A stretch of DNA of 28,348 nucleotides from Pseudomonadota bacterium (GCA_028876585.1 JAGWRL010000099.1:1-28348); one strand, 5' to 3'; numbered from the stretch's first letter, positions 1 to 8,553 are shown. Notes: generated by a model from the letters alone, not told the origin. Numbers and translations: made by a program.

Positions 1-391
1 CCTCGTCGGCGAGCGCGGCGTGATTGACGCCGCCGGAATCGCGCTCCAGCGCGGCGAACACGGCCGCCGCGACCGCGCCGGCGGGATCGGCGGCGCCGAG
101 CGAGGCGTCCACTTCGGCGACGACGACCTTGGCCGCGCCCTTGCGGGTGACGCGCTCGATCAGCCGGCGCAGCGCGAAACTCTTGCCGGCGCCGCGGCCG
201 CCGACGATCGCCAGCGCGAACGGGGTCTCCGCGTCGGGCGCGAGGCAAAGCTCGGCCAGCGGCCGGATCGCTTCCGAAACGCCGGAGAGGTCCGGCCCCT
301 GCGTGCGGTCGGCCATCAGCGCGGCGCCGGGGCCCGACGCCGGCGCCGGTTCGCCGAGCGCGCGCGCGCCTCTTTCCGCCTGCAACGCCAT
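1..391 (-). CDS. P-loop NTPase, partial (KAP/AAA-like), C-terminus beyond left edge
   Basis: Only the first 130 codons lie in the window; the rest is beyond position 1. The reading frame is open from an ATG at 391, and a good ribosome binding site (AGGGAG on the minus strand, 401-406) sits 9 nt upstream, which decides the start. The visible protein has an Ala/Gly/Pro-rich N-terminus, then a predicted strand leading into a Walker A motif GGRGAGKS at residues 64-71, followed by a helix rich in Arg and Leu. The layout (short leader, 'ETPFALAIVGG' strand, then the P-loop) resembles the start of KAP-family or AAA ATPases that bind ATP. Walker B, sensor and any membrane segments would be outside the window, so the subfamily and role cannot be judged. 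It is divergent from glgA across 169 bp. Nucleotide binding is well supported; the KAP assignment is tentative. Confidence 0.7.
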   Translation of the reverse strand, partial: MALQAERGARALGEPAPASGPGAALMADRTQGPDLSGVSEAIRPLAELCLAPDAETPFALAIVGGRGAGKSFALRRLIERVTRKGAAKVVVAEVDASLGAADPAGAVAAAVFAALERDSGGVNHAALADE

Positions 392-560
392 CGCGGACTT
401 CTCCCTGCGAGCCGACCCGGGCGCCGCTTTGCCGCCGCCCTGCGCCCCCGTCAAGCCGTTAAACTATGGCGACATTGGGGTTTTGCCCTGCTCTGTCGAC
501 GCCCTGAAACGCCGGATTAACCTTAATGCGGCACAGCTACACCAATGGTCGCAGCCGGAC

Positions 561-2096
561 ATGCGAGAGCCGATGGCGTTGCAATCCCTGAGCTTTGAGC
601 CGCGAATCGAGAGCCGCCGCGCCGCCGTCGCCGCCCCCGCGCGGCCGAGCGCGCAATTGTTCGCGCTGCCACGCGCCAGGCCGAAGGTGCTGTTCGCGAC
701 CTCGGAAATCGCCGATTTCGTGCAGACGGGCGGGCTCGGCGCGGTGTCGGCCTCGCTGCCGCGCGCCTTGCGCGCCAGTTGCGACGTGCGCGTGATTCTG
801 CCGGGCTACGCGCAGGTGCTCGCCAAAGCGCCGCCGTTGCAGGTGGTGGAGCGGCTGCCGGGTCTGGCCGGGCTGCCGCCGTGCTCGATCGCGGCCGGGG
901 CGACGCCCGACGGGCTGGCGCTGCTGGTCGTGCTGTGCGACGAACTCTACTGCCGCGACGGCGGCCCCTACGCCGACGCGCGCGGCGTCGATTACGCCGA
1001 CAACGACGTGCGCTTCGCCCGGCTGAGCCTCGCGGCGGCCGAGATCGCCGCGCGCGGCGCCGGCGGATGGACGCCCGACCTCGTCCATCTCAACGATTGG
1101 CCGACCGCGCTGGCGGCGGGCTATCTCGCCTGGCGCGGCGCGGCGACGCCGAGCCTGCTGACGATCCACAATCTCGCCCATCTCGGCCAGTTCCCCGCCG
1201 GACGGCTCGGCGCGCTCGCCATTCCCGGCGAGGCGTTCGGGCTCGACGGCGTCGAGTTCCACGGTCAGGTGTCGTTTCTCAAAGCCGGGCTCGCCTTCAG
1301 CCGCCACGTCTCGACGGTGAGCGAGACTTACGCGCGCGAAATCGTCGCGCCGGAGCGGGGCTGCGGGCTCGACGGGCTATTGGCGCTGCGGGCCGGGCAA
1401 GGTCGGCTCAGCGGGGTGATCAACGGCGTCGAGGAGGAATGGGACCCGCGCGCCGACCGCAACTGCCCCTATCAATTCGACCCGACGCGCTGGAAGGGCC
1501 GCTACGCCGATTTCGTCCGCGGCGCGTTCGGGCTGAGCCTGGCGCGCGCGCCGCTGTTCGCCTTCGTGGCGCGGTTCGCGCATCAGAAGGGGGTCGATCT
1601 GGTGATCGAGGCGGCGGAGGGACTCGTCGCGCGCGGCGGGCAGATCGTCGCGGTGGGCGAGGGCGAGGCGGAGGCGGCTTTGCGCGACCTGAGCCGGCGC
1701 TGGCCGGACGCGGCGGCGGTGCGGGCGCCGTTCGACGCCGGGATGGCGCGGGCGGTGTTCGCCGGGGCCGATTTCCTGCTGATGCCGTCGCGCTACGAGC
1801 CGTGCGGCCTGAGCCAGATGTACGCGCAGAAATTCGGCGCGCTGCCGATCGCCCATCGCACCGGCGGCATCGCCGAGACCGTGTTCGACGGCCGCACCGG
1901 CCTGTTGTTCGACGCGCCCGAGCGGCTGGCGCTGGAGGGCGCGATCGCGCGGGCGTTCGCGCTGTACCAGAATTCGCGCGAATTTTCCGCGATGCGGCGG
2001 GCGGCGATGGCGCTGGATTTCAGCTGGGGCCGCTCGGCGGCGCGTTATGTCGAGCTTTATCGCGGGCTTAGCGGGGCCGGCGCGCTCGGCGGTTGA
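561..2096 (+). CDS. glgA: Glycogen synthase (ADP-glucose type, GT5)
   Basis: GlgA moves glucose from ADP-glucose onto the end of a growing alpha-1,4-glucan in the cytoplasm. The 511-residue product aligns along its length with bacterial GlgA (about 477 aa) after a disordered leader of about 40 residues. Visible GT5 features are the N-terminal TGGL loop (residues 56-59), 'VHLNDW' (175-180), 'TIHNLAHLGQF' (201-211), 'GQVSFLKAGL' (235-244), the substrate-contact Lys in 'HQKGVDL' (Lys343), and 'RYEPCGL' with the catalytic-site Glu413. The usual Lys before TGGL is Gln55 here. ATG 561 was chosen; ATG 573 in the same frame is equally possible, and neither has a clear Shine-Dalgarno site. No glgB, glgC or glgP lies nearby, so the gene stands alone. 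kup starts 90 bp downstream on the same strand, with no terminator visible between them. Confidence 0.93.
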   Translation: MREPMALQSLSFEPRIESRRAAVAAPARPSAQLFALPRARPKVLFATSEIADFVQTGGLGAVSASLPRALRASCDVRVILPGYAQVLAKAPPLQVVERLPGLAGLPPCSIAAGATPDGLALLVVLCDELYCRDGGPYADARGVDYADNDVRFARLSLAAAEIAARGAGGWTPDLVHLNDWPTALAAGYLAWRGAATPSLLTIHNLAHLGQFPAGRLGALAIPGEAFGLDGVEFHGQVSFLKAGLAFSRHVSTVSETYAREIVAPERGCGLDGLLALRAGQGRLSGVINGVEEEWDPRADRNCPYQFDPTRWKGRYADFVRGAFGLSLARAPLFAFVARFAHQKGVDLVIEAAEGLVARGGQIVAVGEGEAEAALRDLSRRWPDAAAVRAPFDAGMARAVFAGADFLLMPSRYEPCGLSQMYAQKFGALPIAHRTGGIAETVFDGRTGLLFDAPERLALEGAIARAFALYQNSREFSAMRRAAMALDFSWGRSAARYVELYRGLSGAGALGG

Positions 2097-2186
2097 TAAT
2101 TCGCGCTGGGCTTTGCGGGCGCGCGGCAACAGGTCTATAGAGCGCCGCCATTCCGGCCGCCCAGGCGGCTTCAGGGTTCGAACTTC

Positions 2187-4118
2187 ATGCCGCAAGACAT
2201 TCCCGGGGCTGTCCCCGCCGCCGACGCGGTAGGGTCGGAGAGCTTCGCCGGGCAGGACGAGCACGCCCACGGCAATTTCTGGATTCTCGCGCTCGGTTCG
2301 ATCGGCGTCGTGTTCGGCGACATCGGCACCAGCCCGCTCTATGCGTTGCAGACCGCGCTCGGCCAGTTCAAGAACGAAGGCGTCGGCGTGGCGCAGGTGG
2401 TCGGCACCGTCTCGCTGATCGTGTGGGCGTTGCTGATCGTCGTCACCGCGAAATACGTGTTGTTCCTGATGAACGCGGACAACAAGGGCGAGGGTGGCAT
2501 TCTCTCGCTCAACGCGCTGGCGCAGACGGCGATCGGCAAGAAGACTGCGGTCGTGTTCATGCTCGGCGTCGCCGGCGCGGCGCTGTTTTCGGGCGATGCG
2601 ATCATCACCCCGGCGATCTCGGTTTTGTCGGCGCTGGAGGGCCTGAAGCAGGTCGACGCCGATCTGGCGCCGCTGGTGCTGCCGGCGACGCTGGTGATTC
2701 TGGTGGCGCTGTTCTTCGTGCAAAGCCGCGGCACCGCGCGCGTGGCGGCGTTTTTCGGGCCGATCATGCTGGTGTTCTTCTCGGTCAACACCGTGCTCGG
2801 GCTGATGCAGATTCCGCACGCCTGGGTGATCCTGGCGGCGCTGAGCCCGATTCCCGGCCTCCAATTCCTGTGGGTGCATGGCGCGACCGGCTTCGTCGTG
2901 CTCGGCAGCGTGTTCCTGGCCGTCACCGGGGCGGAGGCGCTCTACGCCGATATGGGGCATTTCGGCCGCAAGCCGATCCAGGCGTCGTGGCTGTTCATCG
3001 TCCTGCCGGCGCTGATCTGCAATTATCTCGGCCAGGGCGCGCTGATTCTGACCAACCCGAAGGCGGTCGAGAATCCGTTCTATCAACTGGCGCCGGCCTG
3101 GGGGCTGCTGCCGCTGATCCTGTTGTCGACGGCGGCGACGGTGATCGCCAGCCAGGCGGTGATCACGGGCGCCTATTCGCTGGTCAGCCAGGCGATCCAG
3201 CTTGGCCTGCTGCCACGGCTGGAGATCGTGCACACCTCCGACACGCAGGAGGGGCAGATCTATATCCCGCGCGTCAACAATCTGCTGCTGATCGGCGTGC
3301 TGGCGCTGGTGCTGCTGTTCAAATCCTCCGACGCGCTCGCCAACGCCTATGGCATCGCCGTCGCCGGCACGATGGTGATGACGACCGCGCTCGCCTTCTT
3401 CGTGGTGTGGAAACTGTGGAACTGGCCGCTGTGGCGGGCGGCGCTGCTGATCGCCGCGTTCCTGTCGATCGACGTCAGCTTCTTCGTCGCCAATCTCTAC
3501 AAGGTGCTGGACGGCGGCTATGTGCCGCTGATGCTGGGCACGGCGACCTTCATCGTGATGTCGACCTGGGCCAAGGGCAGCCGGATCCTGACGGAAAAGA
3601 CCCGCCGCGATTCGATCCCGATGGCCGACCTTTTGAAGATGCTGGAGAAATCGAAGCCGACGCGGGTGCCGGGCACGGCGGTGTTCCTCACCAACGACGT
3701 CGGCCTGGCGCCGTCCTCGTTCATGCACAATCTCAAGCACAACAAGGTGGTGCACGAGCGCGTGGTGATGATGTGCGTGCGCAACCATCCCCGCCCGCGA
3801 GTGCCGGCCGAAAAACGCTACGAAATCGTGCAGCTTTCGCCCGACTTTCTCGCGATCAAGCTGCATTACGGCTATATGGAGCGGCCGCGCATTCCCGCAG
3901 CTTTGGCGGGCCTGCGCAAGCTCGGGCTAAAATTCGACATCATGACGACGTCGTTCTTCCTCGGCCGCCGCGCCCTGAAGCCGGCGGAGAAATCCAACAT
4001 GCCGAAATGGCAGGATCACCTGTTCATCGGGCTGGCCAAACAGGCGGCGAGCGCGCCCGACTTCTTCCACATTCCCTCCGACCGCGTCGTCGAGCTCGGC
4101 GCGCAGATGAAGGTGTAG
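2187..4118 (+). CDS. kup: Low-affinity potassium transporter Kup
   Basis: Kup/HAK/KT proteins import K+ together with protons through the inner membrane. The 643-residue length fits bacterial Kup (about 620-640 aa). After a hydrophilic leader of about 30 residues comes the family hallmark 'GSIGVVFGDIGTSPLYAL' (about residues 37-54), then roughly a dozen hydrophobic segments up to about residue 460, including 'NADNKGEGGILSL' and 'GAEALYADMGHFG'. The last 170 or so residues are hydrophilic and match the cytoplasmic tail, with 'GTAVFLTNDVGLAPSSFMHNLKHNKVVHE', given here only as the region near residues 492-520. ATG 2187 gives the expected N-terminus; the upstream sequence has only weak Shine-Dalgarno character. 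It follows glgA on the same strand and converges on the TetR gene with 4 bp between stop codons. No K+-sensing regulator is adjacent. Confidence 0.95.
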   Translation: MPQDIPGAVPAADAVGSESFAGQDEHAHGNFWILALGSIGVVFGDIGTSPLYALQTALGQFKNEGVGVAQVVGTVSLIVWALLIVVTAKYVLFLMNADNKGEGGILSLNALAQTAIGKKTAVVFMLGVAGAALFSGDAIITPAISVLSALEGLKQVDADLAPLVLPATLVILVALFFVQSRGTARVAAFFGPIMLVFFSVNTVLGLMQIPHAWVILAALSPIPGLQFLWVHGATGFVVLGSVFLAVTGAEALYADMGHFGRKPIQASWLFIVLPALICNYLGQGALILTNPKAVENPFYQLAPAWGLLPLILLSTAATVIASQAVITGAYSLVSQAIQLGLLPRLEIVHTSDTQEGQIYIPRVNNLLLIGVLALVLLFKSSDALANAYGIAVAGTMVMTTALAFFVVWKLWNWPLWRAALLIAAFLSIDVSFFVANLYKVLDGGYVPLMLGTATFIVMSTWAKGSRILTEKTRRDSIPMADLLKMLEKSKPTRVPGTAVFLTNDVGLAPSSFMHNLKHNKVVHERVVMMCVRNHPRPRVPAEKRYEIVQLSPDFLAIKLHYGYMERPRIPAALAGLRKLGLKFDIMTTSFFLGRRALKPAEKSNMPKWQDHLFIGLAKQAASAPDFFHIPSDRVVELGAQMKV

Positions 4119-4122
4119 CGCC

Positions 4123-4728
4123 TCAGCCGCCGGTTTCGATCGCCGCTTTCACCTCGGCGAAGGCGCGGCGCAGGTGGGCGGTGAGCGGGTCGGCGCCGCC
4201 GCGCTCGGCCCAGCGCTCGAAGGCGACCCGCAGCGCGCCGACCGCGATCATCGCCACCAGCCGCAGCCGCTCGCGCCGCTCCGGCGCCGGCCACAGCGCA
4301 GCGAGGGCCTCGTAGACCGCCTGCTCCTGCTGCGCGTATTTGGCGAGCTTGCTGGCGCCGAGCCGCTCGGACGAGGCGAGCAGCCGTTCGATGCGGATAT
4401 GGTCCTCGGCCTGATATTGCGCGGCCAGTTGCAGCAAGGCGGCGAGCACGATGTCGAGCGGCGGCCGGTCGGGCCGCTCGCGCAGGATCGCAGCGCGGAT
4501 CGCTTCGCCGAGCCCGCTGCGCCACGCCAGCAGGATGTCTTCCTTCTGCTCGAAATAATGGAACACCGTGCGCCGCGACACGCCGGCGGCCTCGGCGATC
4601 GCGTCGAGCGTCGTCTGCTCGTAGCCCTGCTCCAGAAACAGCCGCAGCCCGGTTTCAGCCAGACGCTGGCGGGTTTGGCGGCGCTTCCGTTCGCGCAGGC
4701 CCTCCGGTTTTTCGGCCGAGTGCGACAT
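4123..4728 (-). CDS. TetR/AcrR-family transcriptional regulator
   Basis: A 201-residue TetR-type repressor. The N-terminal DNA-binding domain spans about residues 15-62, with the helix-turn-helix in 'TTLDAIAEAAGVSRRTVFHYF' (only residues 39-59 cited), a classic family signature. The rest is a helical ligand-binding and dimer domain with no close similarity I recognise, so the effector is unknown. The ATG at 4728 is the only in-frame start near the domain; it lacks a Shine-Dalgarno sequence, so weak or leaderless translation is possible. The gene is divergent from the molybdenum hydroxylase operon over 87 bp that contain a perfect 12-bp palindrome, so control of that operon and of itself is the simplest reading. 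TetR repressors beside acyl-CoA genes often sense CoA thioesters; that is inference here. A lower Mo-pathway role cannot be excluded. Confidence 0.9.
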   Translation of the reverse strand: MSHSAEKPEGLRERKRRQTRQRLAETGLRLFLEQGYEQTTLDAIAEAAGVSRRTVFHYFEQKEDILLAWRSGLGEAIRAAILRERPDRPPLDIVLAALLQLAAQYQAEDHIRIERLLASSERLGASKLAKYAQQEQAVYEALAALWPAPERRERLRLVAMIAVGALRVAFERWAERGGADPLTAHLRRAFAEVKAAIETGG

Positions 4729-4747
4729 CGGCCGCGCATAACATGGA

Positions 4748-4794
4748 TTGCACGGGTTGCAAATTTGCACTCGATGTAATATTTTCGAATCGAG
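4748..4794. promoter_or_regulatory. Candidate TetR operator and divergent promoter region
   Basis: In the 87 bp between the divergent TetR and Mo-hydroxylase genes lies a perfect palindrome TGCAAATTTGCA (4758-4769). TTGCA occurs three times at 4748, 4757 and 4765, i.e. spaced by 9 and 8 bp. A second inverted repeat pairs CTCGAT (4770-4775) with ATCGAG (4789-4794). A possible sigma70 promoter for the hydroxylase is TTGCAA (4757-4762), a 17-bp spacer and TATTTT (4780-4785); the palindrome would cover its -35 box, which suits repression. The stretch is AT-rich against a high-GC background. Binding is inferred from position and symmetry only. Confidence 0.45.
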
Positions 4795-4815
4795 CTTGGG
4801 CGGGCGAGGGTCGAG

Positions 4816-7506
4816 ATGGCGACGGCGGTAGTCAACGGGCGCACGGTCGAGCTTCCCGACGACGAGGACGCGCTGCTCGTCGACGTGCTGCGCGACCGGC
4901 TCGGCCTGACCGGGACCAAGCTCGTCTGCGGCGCCGGCGTTTGCGGCGCCTGCACGGTGCTGATCGACGGCGCGGCGGTGGTGAGCTGCCTCACGCCGGC
5001 GCAGGCGGCGGCGGGCAAGCAAATCACCACCATCGAGGGGATCGGCGCGCCCGAACTGCATCCCATGCAACGCGCCTTCATGGCGCAGGACGCGCTGCAA
5101 TGCGGCTTCTGCACCCCCGGTTTCATCGTCGAGGCGAAGGCGTTCTACGACGAGTGGCGGGCGACGCGCGGCGCGGTCGCGCCCTCGCGCGAGGAGATCG
5201 CCGCCGCGTTCGCGGGCCACCTCTGCCGCTGCGGCGCCTATGACAACATCTACCGCGCCGTCGCCGAGGCCTGCGCCGGCGGCTACGATTCTGCGGAAAA
5301 GGAGGCGCCGCGCGTCGAAGCGCGCGCCAAGGCGACCGGCGCCGCGATCTATACCCACGACATCCGCCACGCGGGCCAGTTGGAAGGCCTGATCCTGCGC
5401 TCGCCGCACGCCCGCGCGCGCGTCGCGGCGCTCGATTTGGCGGCGGCGCGGAAGGCGCCGGGCGTGCGCGCCGTCGTGTCGCTGCTGGACGCGGGCGGCG
5501 CCGTCACTTTCGTCGGCGACCCGGTCGCGGCGGTGGCGGCGGTCGACCTGGCGACGGCGCGGCGCGCGCTCGCGGCGATCGAAGTGCGCTACGAACCGCT
5601 CGCCGCCGCCATCGGCGCCGAGGCGGCGCTGGCGCCCGGCGCGGCGGTGGTGTTCCCTAGGGGCAAGGGGCTGAAATACAACGCCGGCGAAGGCGGCGAC
5701 GCGCCGGCCGCGTGGAACGGCAACCTGCGCGGACCCGTCTCCGCCTTCTCGCTGCGCCGCAAGGCCGCGCGCAATGCGATCGAGGCGGCGCGCGCCGCGC
5801 GCGATCCGCTGCTGGTCGAAGGCGTGTTCCGCACCAGCGCGCAGCAGCACAATTCGCTGGAGCCGCATGTCGCAGTCGCCCGCTTCGACGGCGAGGAACT
5901 GACGGTCGAGGTCTCGACGCAAAGCGTGTCGGGGCTAGCGGGCGAGATCGCCAAGCACTTCAAGCTCGACCCCGCACGGGTGCTGGTGCTGGCGCAGCAC
6001 GTCGGCGGCGGCTTCGGCTCGAAGGCGGCGTTGCGGCACGAGACGATCGCGGCGATCGAACTGGCGAAAATCGCGCGCGCGCCGGTGCGCGTCGCCTACA
6101 GCCGGCACGAGGAACTGTCGGTGGCCGGCTATCGGCCCGCCGTCGAATTGAAGATCGCGCTGTTGCCCGCGCGCGACGGGGCGCTGAGCGCGCTGTCGCT
6201 GACCGCCTATTCCGACGCGGGCGTGGCCGCCAACAGCACCGTCGCCGGCCTCGCCCGGCTGATCTATGGCGCGCCGGCCAAGGAATTGCTCGATTACGAC
6301 GTCGTCAGCGATCTGCCGCCCGGCTCGCCGTTTCGCGGCCCCGGCGGGCCGCCGATGGCGTTCGCGCTCGAACAGGCGGTCGACGAGGCGGCGCTGCGCT
6401 TGAATCAAGACCCGATCGCGTTGCGCAAGCGCTGGGACGCCAACCCCACCCGCGCCCGCCTCTATGATTGGGCGATGGGGCTCGACGTCTGGAAGGCGCG
6501 CGGCGCGCCTTCGGGCGAGGGCCGCTACCGGCGCGGCGTCGGCGTCGCCGCCGGCTATTGGCTCTATCTGTGGCAGACCGACACCAAGGCCGAGCTTGCC
6601 GTCGAGGCCGGCCGGCTGGTGGCGAGCCTCGCCGTGCAAGACATCGGCACCGGCACCCGCACCGTCATCGCCGACACGCTGGCGCGCGAATTCGGGCTCG
6701 ATCCGGGCGAAATCGAGGTGCGGCTCGGCGATTCCCGGCTGCCGCTCGGACCCGGCTCCGGCGGCAGCCGCGTCACCGCCTCGATCGTGCCGGCGCTGCT
6801 GGTGGCGTCGGCTAAGCTGAAGGCGCGCCTGCAAGCCGCCGCGCGGACGCCGGCGCCGGGCGCCAACGCGCCCTGGCGCGCCGCGCTGGCCGCGTCGCCC
6901 GACCTCTCCGTCAGCGCCGGCCGGCCGGCCGACGAAAAGGGCAACATCTACGGCAACGCCTCGCTGCTGCACGAGGCCGGCGTGGTCGGGCGGCTGTTCG
7001 GCTGGATGCTGCGCTTTCGCCAGAAGCTGGCGGTCGGCGCCGGCGCGCCGAGTTCGGTGCAGGTGGTCGAGGTCGAGGTCGATACTTGGCTCGGGCGGGT
7101 GCGGGTGCTGCGCGCCTGGACCGGCATCGCGGTCGGCAGGCTCGCGGCGCCGGCGCTGGCGCGCAATCAGGCGGCGGGCGCGTTCTATCAGAGCATGGGC
7201 CACGCGCTCTACGAGGGCCGCGAGATCGACGCCCGCAGCGGCGACGTGCTGAGCGTCAATCTCGACGATTACCGCACGCCGGGCATCGGCGACGCGCCCC
7301 CCGTCGAGGTGCATTTCGAGGAGAGCGGCTTCGAGCATGTGCCCGGCGGCTCGGTCGGAATCGGCGAAGTCGCCGCCGTGCCGACGCCGGCCGCCATCGC
7401 CAATGCGGTGCGCCACGCCATCGGCGCGCGGCCGCAGGAAATCCCGATCCGTCCCGACCGCCTGCTGGCGCTGTTGAAGGGAGCCGCCCATGTCGATGGC
7501 CGCTAG
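4816..7506 (+). CDS. Molybdenum hydroxylase, fused 2Fe-2S and molybdopterin subunits
   Basis: A xanthine oxidase-family molybdenum hydroxylase (896 aa) joining in one chain the small iron-sulfur subunit and the large Mo-cofactor subunit. Residues 1-75 form the plant-type 2Fe-2S domain (Cys38, 43, 46, 58). Residues 76-160 form the second 2Fe-2S domain (Cys96, 99, 137, 139). From about 165 comes the aldehyde oxidase/xanthine dehydrogenase large-subunit fold, with 'GGGFGSK' (397-403), 'FRGPGGPP' (506-513), 'GSGGSR' (647-652) and the catalytic Glu851 in 'GIGEVAAVPTPAA'. The order and length resemble the single-chain aldehyde oxidoreductase of Desulfovibrio gigas (907 aa), which has no FAD partner, whereas here an FAD subunit gene overlaps the 3' end by 17 bp. 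The substrate is unknown: an aldehyde, N-heterocycle or aromatic CoA ester are all possible. ATG 4816 lies 21 residues before the first strand of the ferredoxin-like fold is complete and fits the family. Confidence 0.9.
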   Translation: MATAVVNGRTVELPDDEDALLVDVLRDRLGLTGTKLVCGAGVCGACTVLIDGAAVVSCLTPAQAAAGKQITTIEGIGAPELHPMQRAFMAQDALQCGFCTPGFIVEAKAFYDEWRATRGAVAPSREEIAAAFAGHLCRCGAYDNIYRAVAEACAGGYDSAEKEAPRVEARAKATGAAIYTHDIRHAGQLEGLILRSPHARARVAALDLAAARKAPGVRAVVSLLDAGGAVTFVGDPVAAVAAVDLATARRALAAIEVRYEPLAAAIGAEAALAPGAAVVFPRGKGLKYNAGEGGDAPAAWNGNLRGPVSAFSLRRKAARNAIEAARAARDPLLVEGVFRTSAQQHNSLEPHVAVARFDGEELTVEVSTQSVSGLAGEIAKHFKLDPARVLVLAQHVGGGFGSKAALRHETIAAIELAKIARAPVRVAYSRHEELSVAGYRPAVELKIALLPARDGALSALSLTAYSDAGVAANSTVAGLARLIYGAPAKELLDYDVVSDLPPGSPFRGPGGPPMAFALEQAVDEAALRLNQDPIALRKRWDANPTRARLYDWAMGLDVWKARGAPSGEGRYRRGVGVAAGYWLYLWQTDTKAELAVEAGRLVASLAVQDIGTGTRTVIADTLAREFGLDPGEIEVRLGDSRLPLGPGSGGSRVTASIVPALLVASAKLKARLQAAARTPAPGANAPWRAALAASPDLSVSAGRPADEKGNIYGNASLLHEAGVVGRLFGWMLRFRQKLAVGAGAPSSVQVVEVEVDTWLGRVRVLRAWTGIAVGRLAAPALARNQAAGAFYQSMGHALYEGREIDARSGDVLSVNLDDYRTPGIGDAPPVEVHFEESGFEHVPGGSVGIGEVAAVPTPAAIANAVRHAIGARPQEIPIRPDRLLALLKGAAHVDGR

Positions 7507-8404
7507 TCCGATGGGCCCCGAATATCGGGCCGCGGGAACCGACCTTTCCGAGCGCCGCCGCAGCGGCGTCTCGCGCGGGCCGCTGCGCGAGGTCGCCGCG
7601 CCGATTGGCGTCGAGCGCGAACTGGACGGCGGCCTCAGGCTCGGCGCGCTGACGACCATCGCCGCTTTGGCCGCCGATCCCGCGATCCGCGCCGGCTATC
7701 CGGGGCTGGCGGCGGCGGCGGCCGGGTTGGCGACGCCGCAGATCCGCCGCATGGCGACGCTCGGCGGCAATATCGCGCAACGCAATCGCTGCTGGTATTT
7801 CCGCAATCCCGACCTCGCCTGCCTGAAGAAGGGCGGCGACGTCTGCCGCGCGCGCGAGGGCAACGCGCTTTACGCGGTCGCGTTCGACAGCGCGCCCTGC
7901 GTCGCGCCGCACCCCTCCACGCTCGCCGCCGCGCTCATCGCTTATGACGCGCGGCTCGACACCGACCGACGGCGCGGCATGACCATCGCGCAGGCGCTGG
8001 GCGACGGCCGCTCCCTGACGGCCGAAACGGCGCTGGAGCCGGGCGAACTCATCACCGCCGTCACCCTGCCCGCGCCGATGTCGGGCGAGCGCGCGCAGTA
8101 CAAACGCGCCATCGCCCGCGCCCATGCGGAATGGCCGCTGGTCGAACTCGTCGTGCGCGCCTCCTTCGACGCCGGCGCGTTCGCGCGGCTGACGCTCGTC
8201 GCCGGCGGCGTCGCGCCGATCCCGCTGCGGCTGGCGGGCGCCGAAGCCGCCGCGCTCGGCCGGCCCGCGTCGGAGGCGACCTTCGCGGCGGCGGGGGCGG
8301 CCTCGATCGCGGGCGCGAATCCGCTGCCGCAATCGCGCTACAAGCTCGACCTGCTGCAAGGCCTCGTGCGCGATCTGCTGGAGGCTGTAGCGGCGCAAGG
8401 CTGA
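7490..8404 (+). CDS. Molybdenum hydroxylase FAD-binding subunit with 4Fe-4S site (YagS/PaoB-like)
   Basis: The medium subunit (304 aa) that passes electrons from the iron-sulfur clusters of the Mo subunit to FAD. The FAD motifs are a degenerate 'AAGTDL' (14-19) and 'TLGGNIAQ' (90-97). Four cysteines (Cys101, 111, 119, 137) stand where E. coli PaoB/YagS carries a 4Fe-4S cluster, followed by 'HPSTLAAALIAYDA', also typical of that group. The C-terminal CO-dehydrogenase flavoprotein domain runs from about 200 to the end. The N-terminus is about 30 residues shorter than usual: the first strand and helix before the GGTDL loop are missing, and no upstream start in this frame restores them. ATG 7490 overlaps the preceding gene by 17 bp and has AAGGGAG 6 nt upstream (7477-7483), so the start is firm and translation is coupled. 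The subunits probably form one enzyme complex. Confidence 0.88.
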   Translation: MSMAASPMGPEYRAAGTDLSERRRSGVSRGPLREVAAPIGVERELDGGLRLGALTTIAALAADPAIRAGYPGLAAAAAGLATPQIRRMATLGGNIAQRNRCWYFRNPDLACLKKGGDVCRAREGNALYAVAFDSAPCVAPHPSTLAAALIAYDARLDTDRRRGMTIAQALGDGRSLTAETALEPGELITAVTLPAPMSGERAQYKRAIARAHAEWPLVELVVRASFDAGAFARLTLVAGGVAPIPLRLAGAEAAALGRPASEATFAAAGAASIAGANPLPQSRYKLDLLQGLVRDLLEAVAAQG

Positions 8405-8462
8405 GCCGGCCGATCGTCCGAAGGCGCGGCGGCGGCCATTTTCGCGCGCAACTTCGCCGCGT

Positions 8463-8490
8463 TTGACTTCCGCCGCATTCTCCCAATACT
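8463..8490 (+). promoter_or_regulatory. Candidate sigma70 promoter for the acyl-CoA dehydrogenase operon
   Basis: TTGACT (8463-8468) and AATACT (8485-8490) are separated by 16 bp, close to the sigma70 consensus, in the 247-bp gap after the FAD subunit gene. This is the best-looking promoter in the gap and suggests that the dehydrogenase and synthetase genes are transcribed separately from, or in addition to, the Mo-hydroxylase genes. It lies about 160 bp upstream of the dehydrogenase ATG, leaving room for the small open frame at 8554. Confidence 0.45.
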
Positions 8491-8553
8491 TGCCGCCAAA
8501 TTCATTTGCGAACAACGCGCCGCAACGATGCGCGGCAGGGAGGGGGCGGCGGG

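Noticed and set aside
1377..3866. 829-codon open frame on the minus strand opposite glgA and kup
   Set aside because: High GC at third positions removes stop codons from the opposite strand. The product is Arg/His/Gln-rich low-complexity sequence with no domain, while glgA and kup are unmistakable.
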